Part shown: one piece after another, positions 1 through 7,133 of the stretch
How positions within the stretch are numbered: position 1 is the stretch's first letter
Layout: each line of letters begins with the position of its first letter
NCBI GenBank assembly: GCA_017443845.1
Contig: JAFSXX010000041.1
Coordinates: 1-36,731, forward strand
From: Bacteroidales bacterium
Lineage (GTDB): Bacteria; Bacteroidota; Bacteroidia; Bacteroidales; UBA932
DNA length: 36,731 nucleotides
Direction of reading: 5' to 3'
The notes under the pieces: model-generated
What the model was told of the DNA's origin: nothing
The model's input: only the letters and a program-made list of their open reading frames with translations
Databases searched by the model: none
Made by a program: the position numbers and the translations under genes

Positions 1-1
1 C

Positions 2-2062
2 ACATCGTACACATATAATGCCTACGGCGACTTGACGGACGTAGTATCCATCAGCAGCGACAGCGGAAACAACTCTGCGACACATTACACGTATGACATA
101 TACGGCCGTCCGTCGACAGTCCAGGACGTAGCCCCTGACGGCAAGAGCCTGACGAGGACCTACTCGTACAACAGCACAGGGCAGCTTACCTCAACGACCT
201 ACACTGCCTCCTCGGGCTGGACTGTAACGGAGAGTCACACATACGCCAACGGTTACCTTACGCAGACCTCCGCCGGAGGCAACATCATCTGGCGTCTCGA
301 TGCCGAGAATGCCCTCGGGCAGCCCACACAGGCGACAACGGGAAGCATCACGAGGACCTATTCCTTCAACAGCTACGGCCTGCCTACAGGACGGACGATG
401 GGCTCCGTGATGGATTTCCGTTACAGCTATAACGGGGCAACAGGCAATATGGTCTCCCGAACAGATTATTCACGCAGTCTGACGGAGACTTTTGCATACG
501 ACAGCCTTAGCCGCCTTGTATCCTCATCCGGCAACACGGCGGACACCCGTACCTTCACCTATGCCAACAATGGCAACAAGACGCAGATGACGGGACTGGG
601 AACGATGAGCTATTCGGACTCGAATCATCCCTACCGCGTGACGGGCGGCGATGTGACGGGGATGGGGAGCCTCTCATACAGCGCTGCATACACGGCCTTC
701 GACCGTCCGGCAGTATTGTCGTGTACAGATCAGGAGAGCGGCGCGATAACAGATATGGCCTTCACATACGATGCCGCTCACGAAAGGGTGAGGACCGTAC
801 TGACATTCGACAGCCAGTCGAAACGCGACATAGAGGTCACTGCCGTAAAGCATTACTACCTTGGCGGCAGGTATGAGCTGGTAGAGACAGATGTATATGA
901 CCCTCAGGCGAAGGGAGAATCATCAATCACGACCCGCAAGGAGCGGCTGTACCTGGGCGGCGACGCCTACTCCGCACCGGTCGTTGTCATCAGGAACAAT
1001 GGCAGCGGCAACGGCACATATTACAACATAGGCCGCGATGTCCAGGGCAGCATAACGCACATAGCCACGATGTCGGGCACGCTCGTGGCGGAATACAGCT
1101 ACGACCCTTGGGGCAGGCTCAGGAATCCTGCAACACACGCACTGTATGACGTCCTCTCAGCTCCCGATTTGATGCTCGGCAGAGGCTATACAGGTCACGA
1201 ATACATCCCCGAAGCCGGCCTGTGGAACGCCAATGCAAGGCTCTACGACCCCTTCCTCGGCTGCTTCCTCAGCCCCGACCCATATATCCAGGCCCCCGAC
1301 TTCACCCAGAACCTCAACCGCTATGCCTACTGCCTCAACAATCCGCTGAAGTATAGTGATGAGAGTGGGGAGTTCTTTGTTATAGATTCATTCGTTATAG
1401 GGTTGATCGGCGGTGGCTGGAAGAGAGCGAAACAAATGGCATTGAACGATCTTAAGATTTGGGGAGGGTTATTTATTAGCGACAAGAATAAAAAGGCTGG
1501 TGGTCGAGTCTGGGAAGTGGTATCAAGGTTTACATGGCAGATACCACAAACGGTTATAGGGTTTTTGATCCATCAAACAGTGAATACATTTCGAATTGGA
1601 GGCGGCATAGAAAAAGTTGAGTATCTGCATGGAGCAACTGTCTCGAAGCACCATAATAATGACTGGGGAGGATTAACAATGGGCAATTATATATTGGGGA
1701 ACAATCGTATTGAAGCACAAGATGATAATTATTTGTTCCAACATGAATTTGGTCATTACCTTCAAAGCCAGGAACATGGCCTGCTATGGTTATTCGACTT
1801 TGCCATTGAAAGTGGAATAAGTGCTATAATTAATGATTACTATCAGCATAACGCCTTTTATACAGAACAAAATGCAAATGCTAGATCATTGCAATATTTC
1901 GCAAAGTATTATGGAGAGGGTTATGCTGAAATAGTATGGAACTTCTCTCTCAATCCTATTACGGATTACAATGCATCCAAATCTTACAGTGAAAACCTGG
2001 CAATTATTAAAAAGGCTATTCATCCTTTTTTGTATTTTTTATGGAATAGATTGTTTAAATAA
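2..2062 (+). CDS. RHS/YD-repeat polymorphic toxin with C-terminal zincin-like tip (5' end outside window)
   Basis: The reading frame is open from base 2, so the protein starts upstream of the window; the first residues (SYTYNAYGDLTDV) are already YD-repeat sequence. YD repeats run to about base 1100 and end in the classic RHS core (SYDPWGR, then GYTGHE, NARLYDPFLGCFLSPDP, NRYAYCLNNPLKYSD) up to about base 1360. After this core the DNA becomes visibly AT-rich and the sequence is a variable tip of about 230 residues. The tip has hydrophobic stretches and an HEFGH motif (bases 1742-1756), followed by an EQNAN segment whose Glu could be the third zinc ligand. In known RHS systems the core forms a cocoon around a toxic C-terminal domain. 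That this tip is a metallopeptidase toxin is inferred from HExxH and position. The secretion route is not visible. Confidence 0.9.
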   Translation, partial: TSYTYNAYGDLTDVVSISSDSGNNSATHYTYDIYGRPSTVQDVAPDGKSLTRTYSYNSTGQLTSTTYTASSGWTVTESHTYANGYLTQTSAGGNIIWRLDAENALGQPTQATTGSITRTYSFNSYGLPTGRTMGSVMDFRYSYNGATGNMVSRTDYSRSLTETFAYDSLSRLVSSSGNTADTRTFTYANNGNKTQMTGLGTMSYSDSNHPYRVTGGDVTGMGSLSYSAAYTAFDRPAVLSCTDQESGAITDMAFTYDAAHERVRTVLTFDSQSKRDIEVTAVKHYYLGGRYELVETDVYDPQAKGESSITTRKERLYLGGDAYSAPVVVIRNNGSGNGTYYNIGRDVQGSITHIATMSGTLVAEYSYDPWGRLRNPATHALYDVLSAPDLMLGRGYTGHEYIPEAGLWNANARLYDPFLGCFLSPDPYIQAPDFTQNLNRYAYCLNNPLKYSDESGEFFVIDSFVIGLIGGGWKRAKQMALNDLKIWGGLFISDKNKKAGGRVWEVVSRFTWQIPQTVIGFLIHQTVNTFRIGGGIEKVEYLHGATVSKHHNNDWGGLTMGNYILGNNRIEAQDDNYLFQHEFGHYLQSQEHGLLWLFDFAIESGISAIINDYYQHNAFYTEQNANARSLQYFAKYYGEGYAEIVWNFSLNPITDYNASKSYSENLAIIKKAIHPFLYFLWNRLFK

Positions 2063-2131
2063 TAGCGCCACAATAGATTATTATATCATTTTTTATGAAT
2101 TTGCTCAATCTTCTAACTAAACAGATAAACA

Positions 2132-2632
2132 ATGCATAAATATTTGTTGATAGTATCCATATTAGTTTTTTTCTGCACCTCGTGCTTTAAAAACCTGCCT
2201 GGCGAACATGGTACTTTAGCTTTTGAGAACAATAGCTCTGACACAGTGTATGTAATAGGGGGAATATTGAATACAGCACTAGCCGATTATAGAACAAAAC
2301 AAAGAACCTGTGCCTGTGACAGGAAGATGTGTGAAGTGGCTCCATATTCTATAAACTATGAAATTGCTCCAATTTATGGTTCAGGTGTGGCATATTCTTA
2401 TGAGAATGTCTTTTTTAAAACAAAAGTTGCCGAAAGATGTCTTGTTTACGTTGTCCCTTTTTATTCGATAGATGATAAGGAAGAGAATAAATCCTTATAT
2501 GACTACAAAATGGTTTGCTATGAGTTGACTTATGAGGATTTGCAATCACTCGGTTTTCATTTGTATTATCCTCCCAATGAGAAAATGAAGGATGTCAAAA
2601 TGGATCCACCATATGAAACATTTGCAAACTAG
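2132..2632 (+). CDS. Small AT-rich lipoprotein, candidate immunity protein for the RHS toxin
   Basis: This 166-residue protein starts with a hydrophobic leader ending in a Cys-rich lipobox (FFCTSC, lipidated Cys probably 18), so it is probably an envelope lipoprotein. The rest is not recognised; it has several further Cys (around residues 59-66) and many Tyr. It lies 69 bp after the RHS toxin gene on the same strand and shares that gene's AT-rich composition, unlike the core genes to the right. In polymorphic toxin systems the gene directly after the toxin tip usually encodes the cognate immunity protein; a lipoprotein would fit a toxin acting in the periplasm or envelope. The function is inferred from position only, and a plain hypothetical lipoprotein is the alternative. 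Confidence 0.75.
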   Translation: MHKYLLIVSILVFFCTSCFKNLPGEHGTLAFENNSSDTVYVIGGILNTALADYRTKQRTCACDRKMCEVAPYSINYEIAPIYGSGVAYSYENVFFKTKVAERCLVYVVPFYSIDDKEENKSLYDYKMVCYELTYEDLQSLGFHLYYPPNEKMKDVKMDPPYETFAN

Positions 2633-2674
2633 CCTCCGTCATTAGTTGTGCTGTTTTAAAAGTCAGCAAAAATC

Positions 2675-2709
2675 TGTCAGTTGAACGAAGCGATTATCTC
2701 TGTAGCCAG
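2675..2709 (-). pseudogene. Diverged copy of the 3' end of the phosphomannomutase gene
   Basis: Bases 2675-2709 align without gaps to bases 2807-2841, the 3' end of the intact phosphomannomutase gene, with about 28 of 35 positions identical. Read on the minus strand it encodes ATEIIASFN-stop, against ATEIVKSFS-stop in the real gene. The similarity ends abruptly on both sides. It is most simply the relic of a second copy of that gene's tail, left by recombination at the border of the RHS module. Confidence 0.5.
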
Positions 2710-2710
2710 G

Positions 2711-2799
2711 ACAGTATCATCCTCCCCCTCCACGAGGACCTCATAAAAAAAGTCAGGAAGAACGAGATCTTCCTGACCATTCCCGAAGGGCTGCTGTAA
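2711..2799 (+). pseudogene. rimM: Possible remnant of the 3' end of rimM
   Basis: On the plus strand an open frame without a start reads SIILPLHEDLIKK, then KNEIFLTIPEGLL-stop (stop at 2797-2799). This resembles the C-terminal end of Bacteroidota RimM (16S rRNA processing factor), which typically has ILxPxxxDxI and ends in LPEGLL. In Bacteroidales rimM is commonly found just before the M23 peptidase-dxr-rseP cluster, which lies a few genes to the right. No start codon or upstream RimM sequence can be found; the frame runs back into unrelated DNA after the lipoprotein gene. The identification rests on about 28 residues. Confidence 0.4.
2745..2777 (-). terminator. Rho-independent terminator of the ruvX-def-pgm operon
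   Basis: On the minus strand a perfect 10-bp stem (2768-2777 with 2752-2761, 6-nt loop) is followed by seven T residues (A run 2745-2751 on the plus strand). It sits about 30 bp after the phosphomannomutase stop codon, and overlaps the putative rimM remnant. Confidence 0.75.
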
Positions 2800-2808
2800 A
2801 CCGTTTCG

Positions 2809-4155
2809 TCAGCTGAACGATTTGACTATCTCAGTAGCCTTGGCAACCTTCTCGTCGAGGAGCGCCTTGGTCGTGGCCTCGCAGATAAAGCGCAGGTAGG
2901 GCTCTGTGTTGGAAGGGCGGATGTTGAACCACCAGTCGGGGAACTCCACTCGGTAGCCGTCGAAATCCATCGTGGCGGTAGGTTTCTCCTGCGAAGTAAA
3001 CCAGTCGCGGACTGCATCCATAGCCTCTTTCTTGCGCTCCAGGCGGAAGTTGATCTCGCCTGAATTCTCATAGCGGCGGATCTTAGCAACCGCTTCGGAA
3101 AACTTTTCGCCCTTGCGCTTAAGTCCGGCTACGATATTGAGCACCAGGATGGAGGCCAGCATTCCGCTGTCGGAATAGAAGAAATCCTTGAAATAATAGT
3201 GGCCGGCAAGCTCTCCGCCGTAGATTCCGCCGAGTTCGCGGAGGCGCGGTGCGGCGAAGGCGCGGCCCACCTTCCAGGTGGCGATCTCGCCTCCCATCGG
3301 GGCGATGTATTCCGCAACAGCCTTCGAGGAACGGATATCCTGCAGCACTATGCCCTTCTCTCCCCTCTCCTCGAGGAAATAGTGGCCCAGCAGGGCGATA
3401 ATCAGGTCGGGAGAGACGAACTCACCCTTCTCGTCCACGAACATCACGCGGTCGGCGTCGCCGTCATAGACCACTCCCACGTCGCAGCCGTTTTCGAGAA
3501 CGTGCTTTACGAGCATCTCCCGGTTCTCGGCCAGCAGGGGATTCGCCTCGTGGTTGGGGAAGGTGCCGTCGAGTTCCTCGCAGATATAGAGCGGCTGGTC
3601 GCCGAATATGTCGCGGACAAGGATGGAGGCCATTCCGTTGGAGAGGTCCATCCCGATCTTCAGGTTGGAGATATCCTCCTTGTAGCCGAGCTGGAACTCG
3701 ATATACTCCTTTCTGATATCCATCTCGTGGACCGTGCCGCGCCTGTCGGCCACGGGCATCGGCCTGCCCTCCTCCATCCACTGCTTCAGAGTGCCGAGGC
3801 CTGTATCGAGGGCCACGGGAAGCGCATTCGCACGCGAGACTTTCATTCCGTTATGCTCCTTGGGGTTGTGCGATGCGGTGATCTGAACCGAAGCCTCGAA
3901 GCCATATTTCGCAGTAGCGTAATAGACCATCGGGGTGGTGCTCAGGCCGAGGTCATAGACATCGGCTCCGGCATCCGTAATGCCCTTGAGCAGATACTCG
4001 TGCATCTCAGGCGAGGAGACGCGCATGTCGCGGCCCACCAGCACCTTTTTGGTCTTCAGAAGTTCCGGAAGGAAATATCCCGCCTTGTAGGCGAAATTTT
4101 TGTCGAGGTCCACATTGTATTCGCCTCGGATGTCGTATGCGTGAAAAGCTCCCAT
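2809..4155 (-). CDS. Phosphomannomutase/phosphoglucomutase
   Basis: This 448-residue alpha-D-phosphohexomutase interconverts hexose 1- and 6-phosphates (mannose and/or glucose), supplying sugar nucleotides for surface polysaccharides. All family signatures are present: TASHNP at 93-98 with the phosphorylated Ser95, the metal-binding loop DGDADR at 231-236, the sugar-binding GGELAGH at 313-319 and the phosphate-binding RPSNTEP at 413-419. Length is normal for the PMM/PGM subgroup. It is the last gene of the minus-strand ruvX-def-pgm run, 2 bp after def, and ends before a strong terminator. Whether mannose or glucose is preferred cannot be read from the sequence, so no symbol is given. Confidence 0.93.
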   Translation of the reverse strand: MGAFHAYDIRGEYNVDLDKNFAYKAGYFLPELLKTKKVLVGRDMRVSSPEMHEYLLKGITDAGADVYDLGLSTTPMVYYATAKYGFEASVQITASHNPKEHNGMKVSRANALPVALDTGLGTLKQWMEEGRPMPVADRRGTVHEMDIRKEYIEFQLGYKEDISNLKIGMDLSNGMASILVRDIFGDQPLYICEELDGTFPNHEANPLLAENREMLVKHVLENGCDVGVVYDGDADRVMFVDEKGEFVSPDLIIALLGHYFLEERGEKGIVLQDIRSSKAVAEYIAPMGGEIATWKVGRAFAAPRLRELGGIYGGELAGHYYFKDFFYSDSGMLASILVLNIVAGLKRKGEKFSEAVAKIRRYENSGEINFRLERKKEAMDAVRDWFTSQEKPTATMDFDGYRVEFPDWWFNIRPSNTEPYLRFICEATTKALLDEKVAKATEIVKSFS

Positions 4156-4157
4156 AA

Positions 4158-4718
4158 TTATTTCTTGTCGGTTTTTACCCTATATGCGGGATTTGTCTTG
4201 CCTTTGGAGATATTGAAAAGTTTGCCGGCCAGCATCTTCTTGCGGATGGGTGTGGCGCGGTCGGTGAACACAATTCCGTTGAGATGGTCCATCTCGTGCT
4301 GGATCATACGGGCGGCGAATTCGTCGAACTCCTCCTCGACCTCCTGGAAATCGGCGTTGATGTAACGCACCTTGATCCTGGCGGGGCGTACGATGTCGGC
4401 GTCCACGTTGGGGATGCTCAGGCATCCTTCGGAGTACTCGGAGGTCTCCTCGCTCTCGAAGGTGAATACGGGGTTTATCATCTCGCGGTGGAAACCTTTC
4501 AGGGCCGGGAAACGGTCCGCGAGGTCGTTGCCATCCACTACCAGTATGCGCTTCGAGACGCCGATCTGGGGTGCGGCGAGGCCGCATCCGTCGGCGTGGT
4601 GCATTGTTTCAATCATATCGGCGATCAGTTTGGAGAGTTCCTCCTTCTGACCGGGGTCGGCATCCTCGGCCACCTTGCGGAGGACCTGTGAGCCGTAGAG
4701 ATAAATAGGGTATATCAT
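4158..4718 (-). CDS. def: Peptide deformylase
   Basis: This 186-residue protein removes the formyl group from the N-terminal Met of new proteins in the cytoplasm. The three conserved motifs are present: GCGLAAPQIG at 44-53, EGCLS at 97-101 with metal ligand Cys99, and QHEMDH at 140-145 with metal ligands His141 and His145 and catalytic Glu142. The start codon overlaps the ruvX stop by 4 bp (ATGA), indicating translational coupling. The C-terminal extension after the HEMDH helix is of ordinary size for Bacteroidota enzymes. Confidence 0.97.
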   Translation of the reverse strand: MIYPIYLYGSQVLRKVAEDADPGQKEELSKLIADMIETMHHADGCGLAAPQIGVSKRILVVDGNDLADRFPALKGFHREMINPVFTFESEETSEYSEGCLSIPNVDADIVRPARIKVRYINADFQEVEEEFDEFAARMIQHEMDHLNGIVFTDRATPIRKKMLAGKLFNISKGKTNPAYRVKTDKK

Positions 4719-5140
4719 TTCTGTGTATTGTTTTGCCTGTCAAGATATGTCTGGAGTAAGATGGCCGCGCTGATCTTGTCCACCGAGGCCTTGTCGCGGC
4801 GGTCGCTCTTCTTCATCCCGCCGTCGATCATAGCCCTGTGGGCCAGGACCGAAGTGAAGCGCTCGTCCTCGAGGGTTACGGGAATGTCGGGAAACTTCTT
4901 CCTGAGAAGATTGAGGAATGCGTCCACATCTTTTGCCGCTTCCGAGGGACGGCCGTCGAGGTTGACCGGATAGCCTACCACGAAGCGCCCTATGGTCTGG
5001 GACTTGGAATAATTTTGAAGATATTCTATTATCTTTGCACCCGGTACGGTGTCCAGTGCGGATGCGAATATCCCAAGGGGATCGCTGGCTGCAATCCCTG
5101 TCCTTTTGCGTCCGTAATCGATGCCCACCACTCTGTCCAT
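4715..5140 (-). CDS. ruvX: Putative pre-16S rRNA nuclease / Holliday junction resolvase-like RuvX (YqgF)
   Basis: This 141-residue RNase H-fold protein has the YqgF family signatures: GIDYGRKRTG at 6-15 with catalytic Asp8, the VGYP segment in the middle, the LEDERFTS motif, and DKISAAILLQ near the C-terminus supplying the last acidic residue. The family is implicated in 16S rRNA 5' end maturation and named for its similarity to resolvases. It is the first gene of the ruvX-def-pgm operon and is divergent from the M23 peptidase gene. A TAACTTTG -7 box ends only about 7 nt before the ATG, so the transcript leader must be very short. Confidence 0.94.
   Translation of the reverse strand: MDRVVGIDYGRKRTGIAASDPLGIFASALDTVPGAKIIEYLQNYSKSQTIGRFVVGYPVNLDGRPSEAAKDVDAFLNLLRKKFPDIPVTLEDERFTSVLAHRAMIDGGMKKSDRRDKASVDKISAAILLQTYLDRQNNTQK
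5004..5037 (+). promoter_or_regulatory. Possible promoter of the M23-dxr-rseP operon, inside ruvX
   Basis: TATCTTTG (5030-5037) is a full match to the TAnnTTTG -7 box, with TTG at 5004-5006 about 23 bp before it. It lies within ruvX on the opposite strand, roughly 120 bp before the M23 start codon. No better match is seen closer to the gene. Confidence 0.4.
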
Positions 5141-5147
5141 ATCACCG

Positions 5148-5182
5148 CAAAGTTAGCTATTTTTATGGCATTACGTTTCAAA
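5148..5182 (-). promoter_or_regulatory. Promoter of the ruvX operon
   Basis: On the minus strand TAACTTTG (5148-5155) matches the Bacteroidota -7 consensus TAnnTTTG, with TTTG at 5179-5182 about 23 bp upstream. The ruvX ATG is at 5140, so the transcript would be nearly leaderless. The -33 box lies inside the coding start of the divergent M23 gene. Confidence 0.6.
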
Positions 5183-5956
5183 AGGGATAAAGAAAGCCCC
5201 GCAGACCGCAAACAGGTGGCGATAACCGCCGGCATCGTCCTGGGCACGATGCTCCTGACATACTGCCTTGTGGCCTTCACCGGCCTTCGCCGCACCATTC
5301 CCGGCTACCCTTCGAGGGAGACCAGGCAGGCCGCGGCCGAAAACCTCAGCAAAGTGGACTCCCTCTCCCGGGTGATGGATATGTGGGCCTTCCAGGTGAC
5401 CAACATCCAGCGGATCGTGAACGGACTCGACCCGCTCCCTCCGGATTCGGCAGGCACCGCACCCGCCCCCAGGGAGTACGACGAGGCCTCCCGCGCCTCA
5501 TTCGCGGCAAACGACTCCCTCCTGAAGGAGGAGATCCGCAGGCAGGAAGCCTTCAACGTCGAGATCGGCAAGACGGTCATTTCGCAGATCGAGGGGATGC
5601 ACTTCTTCACCCCCATCAAAGGTGTCATCGCAGTTCCCTTCGACCAGAAGAAGGGCCACGCCTACCTCGACATCGCATCCGAAACCGAGAAAATGGTCTA
5701 TTCGATATACGACGGCACCGTCATCAACTCATACTGGAGCGACGGCGACGAGAATGTCATAATGATCCAGCACGGCAACAACCTGGTATCGGTGTACAAG
5801 CATACCGAGAAGCTGCTCAAGCACACGGGCGACAAGGTCACGGCCGGAGCCCCTATCGCAATAGTGAGCGACGTGGCCACCGACGGCGCGCACCTCTTCC
5901 TCGAACTCTGGTATGAGGGCAGGCCCATCGACCCGGCGGATTACATAAAATTCTGA
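5165..5956 (+). CDS. Membrane-anchored M23 (LytM) peptidase-like protein with an altered zinc site
   Basis: This is a 263-residue protein with one N-terminal membrane segment (about 18-39), a charged, probably helical linker, and a LytM/M23 domain at about 155-263. The start at 5165 was chosen because upstream in-frame starts lie inside the divergent ruvX gene. M23 enzymes cut peptidoglycan cross-bridges and bind zinc through HxxxD and the second His of HxH. Here HAYLD gives His165 and Asp169, and His213 matches the middle His, but the HxH motif reads HLF (243-245), with Phe245 replacing a zinc ligand. It may therefore be a non-catalytic LytM protein that regulates another hydrolase, as EnvC does. 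It is followed 1 bp later by dxr, a familiar Bacteroidales arrangement. Confidence 0.9.
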   Translation: MALRFKRDKESPADRKQVAITAGIVLGTMLLTYCLVAFTGLRRTIPGYPSRETRQAAAENLSKVDSLSRVMDMWAFQVTNIQRIVNGLDPLPPDSAGTAPAPREYDEASRASFAANDSLLKEEIRRQEAFNVEIGKTVISQIEGMHFFTPIKGVIAVPFDQKKGHAYLDIASETEKMVYSIYDGTVINSYWSDGDENVIMIQHGNNLVSVYKHTEKLLKHTGDKVTAGAPIAIVSDVATDGAHLFLELWYEGRPIDPADYIKF

Positions 5957-5957
5957 A

Positions 5958-7133
5958 ATGGCTAAAGACGGGAAACGACATATCGCCATCCTCGGTTCGA
6001 CCGGTTCGATCGGGACCCAGGCCCTGGATTGCGTAGCACAGCATCCCGACCTGTTCGAGGTCGAGCTCCTCACCGCAAACAACAACTCCAAGCTCCTGAT
6101 AGAGCAGGCCATACGCTTCAAGCCCAACAATGTGGTCATCTGCAACGAGCGCCTCTACGAAGAGGTTGCGGAGGCGCTCAAGCCGCATTACGTCAAGGTC
6201 TTCGCCGGTATCGGCTCGGTGTGCGACCTGATGGGGTGCGAAGAGCTCGATATGGTGCTGGCCGCGATGGTGGGATTCAGCGGGCTCAAGCCCGTGGTCG
6301 CAGCGCTCGAGGCGGGCAAGGCGGTGGCCCTCGCCAACAAGGAGACCCTCGTGGCGGCGGGAGCCCTGATAATGCCCCTCGCAGCGCGCAACAACGCCCC
6401 GGTGATCCCTGTCGATTCGGAGCATTCCGCCATCTTCCAGTGCCTCCAGGGCGAGAATGTGCGGCCCGAGAAGATAATCCTCACCGGATCGGGCGGAGCG
6501 TTCCTCGACACCCCCGCATCGGAGATGGAGGGCATCCGTCCCTCCGACGCCCTGAAGCATCCCAAGTGGAATATGGGAGCCAAGGTGACCATCGACTCCT
6601 CGACCCTGATGAACAAGGGGCTGGAGTTCATCGAGGCCAGGTGGCTCTTCGATATGGCCCCGCGCGACATCGAGGTGGTGATCCATCCCGAATCGGTAAT
6701 CCACTCGATGGTGCGCTTCGCAGACGGATGCGTGATGGCGCAGTTAAGCAATCCCGATATGCGCCTCCCCATCCAGTACGCCCTGACATATCCGTTCAGG
6801 CAGAGCCTGGAGTGCCGGAAGCTCGATTTCTTCGAACTCGGCGCGCTCCATTTCCGCAAGCCCGACATCGGACGCTTCCCCTGCCTGGGCATAGCGCAGG
6901 CCGCGCTCGAGAAGGGCGGAAATGCCTGCTGCGCGATGAATGCGGCCAACGAGGAGGCCGTAGCGGCATTCCTGCAGGAGAAGATCCGCTTCACCGACAT
7001 CCCCTGTATAATAACCGACACTCTCGAAAAGTGTCATTTTATAGAAAAACCCGATTTCGAGGCCATTTACAGCACGAATTTTGAAGCGAGGAGAATCGCC
7101 TCCGAAATCATAGGCACCAAATACTCAAGATAA
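5958..7133 (+). CDS. dxr: 1-deoxy-D-xylulose 5-phosphate reductoisomerase
   Basis: This 391-residue enzyme makes 2-C-methyl-D-erythritol 4-phosphate with NADPH, the first committed step of the MEP isoprenoid pathway. Visible features are the N-terminal NADPH-binding GSTGSIG (13-19), the LANKETLVAAG segment, the metal-binding PVDSEHSAIFQ motif, and downstream the GSGGAF and KWNMGAKVTIDSSTLMNKGLE regions of the active site. Length is typical. It starts 1 bp after the M23 gene stop and overlaps rseP by one base (TAATG), so the genes are probably co-translated. The presence of dxr indicates that isoprenoids are made by the MEP route here. Confidence 0.97.
   Translation: MAKDGKRHIAILGSTGSIGTQALDCVAQHPDLFEVELLTANNNSKLLIEQAIRFKPNNVVICNERLYEEVAEALKPHYVKVFAGIGSVCDLMGCEELDMVLAAMVGFSGLKPVVAALEAGKAVALANKETLVAAGALIMPLAARNNAPVIPVDSEHSAIFQCLQGENVRPEKIILTGSGGAFLDTPASEMEGIRPSDALKHPKWNMGAKVTIDSSTLMNKGLEFIEARWLFDMAPRDIEVVIHPESVIHSMVRFADGCVMAQLSNPDMRLPIQYALTYPFRQSLECRKLDFFELGALHFRKPDIGRFPCLGIAQAALEKGGNACCAMNAANEEAVAAFLQEKIRFTDIPCIITDTLEKCHFIEKPDFEAIYSTNFEARRIASEIIGTKYSR

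Noticed and set aside
32..34. TTG at base 32 as the start codon of the RHS gene
   Set aside because: The frame is open to the left window edge and already encodes YD-repeat residues before it, so the gene starts outside the window.
3199..4365. Long plus-strand open frame opposite pgm and def
   Set aside because: It is antisense to two clear enzymes with all their motifs; such long frames arise from the GC-rich codon use of this genome.
4838..5164. N-terminal extension of the M23 protein
   Set aside because: It would overlap most of ruvX on the other strand; the sequence there lacks any protein-like feature, and the membrane segment of the M23 protein begins just after 5165.
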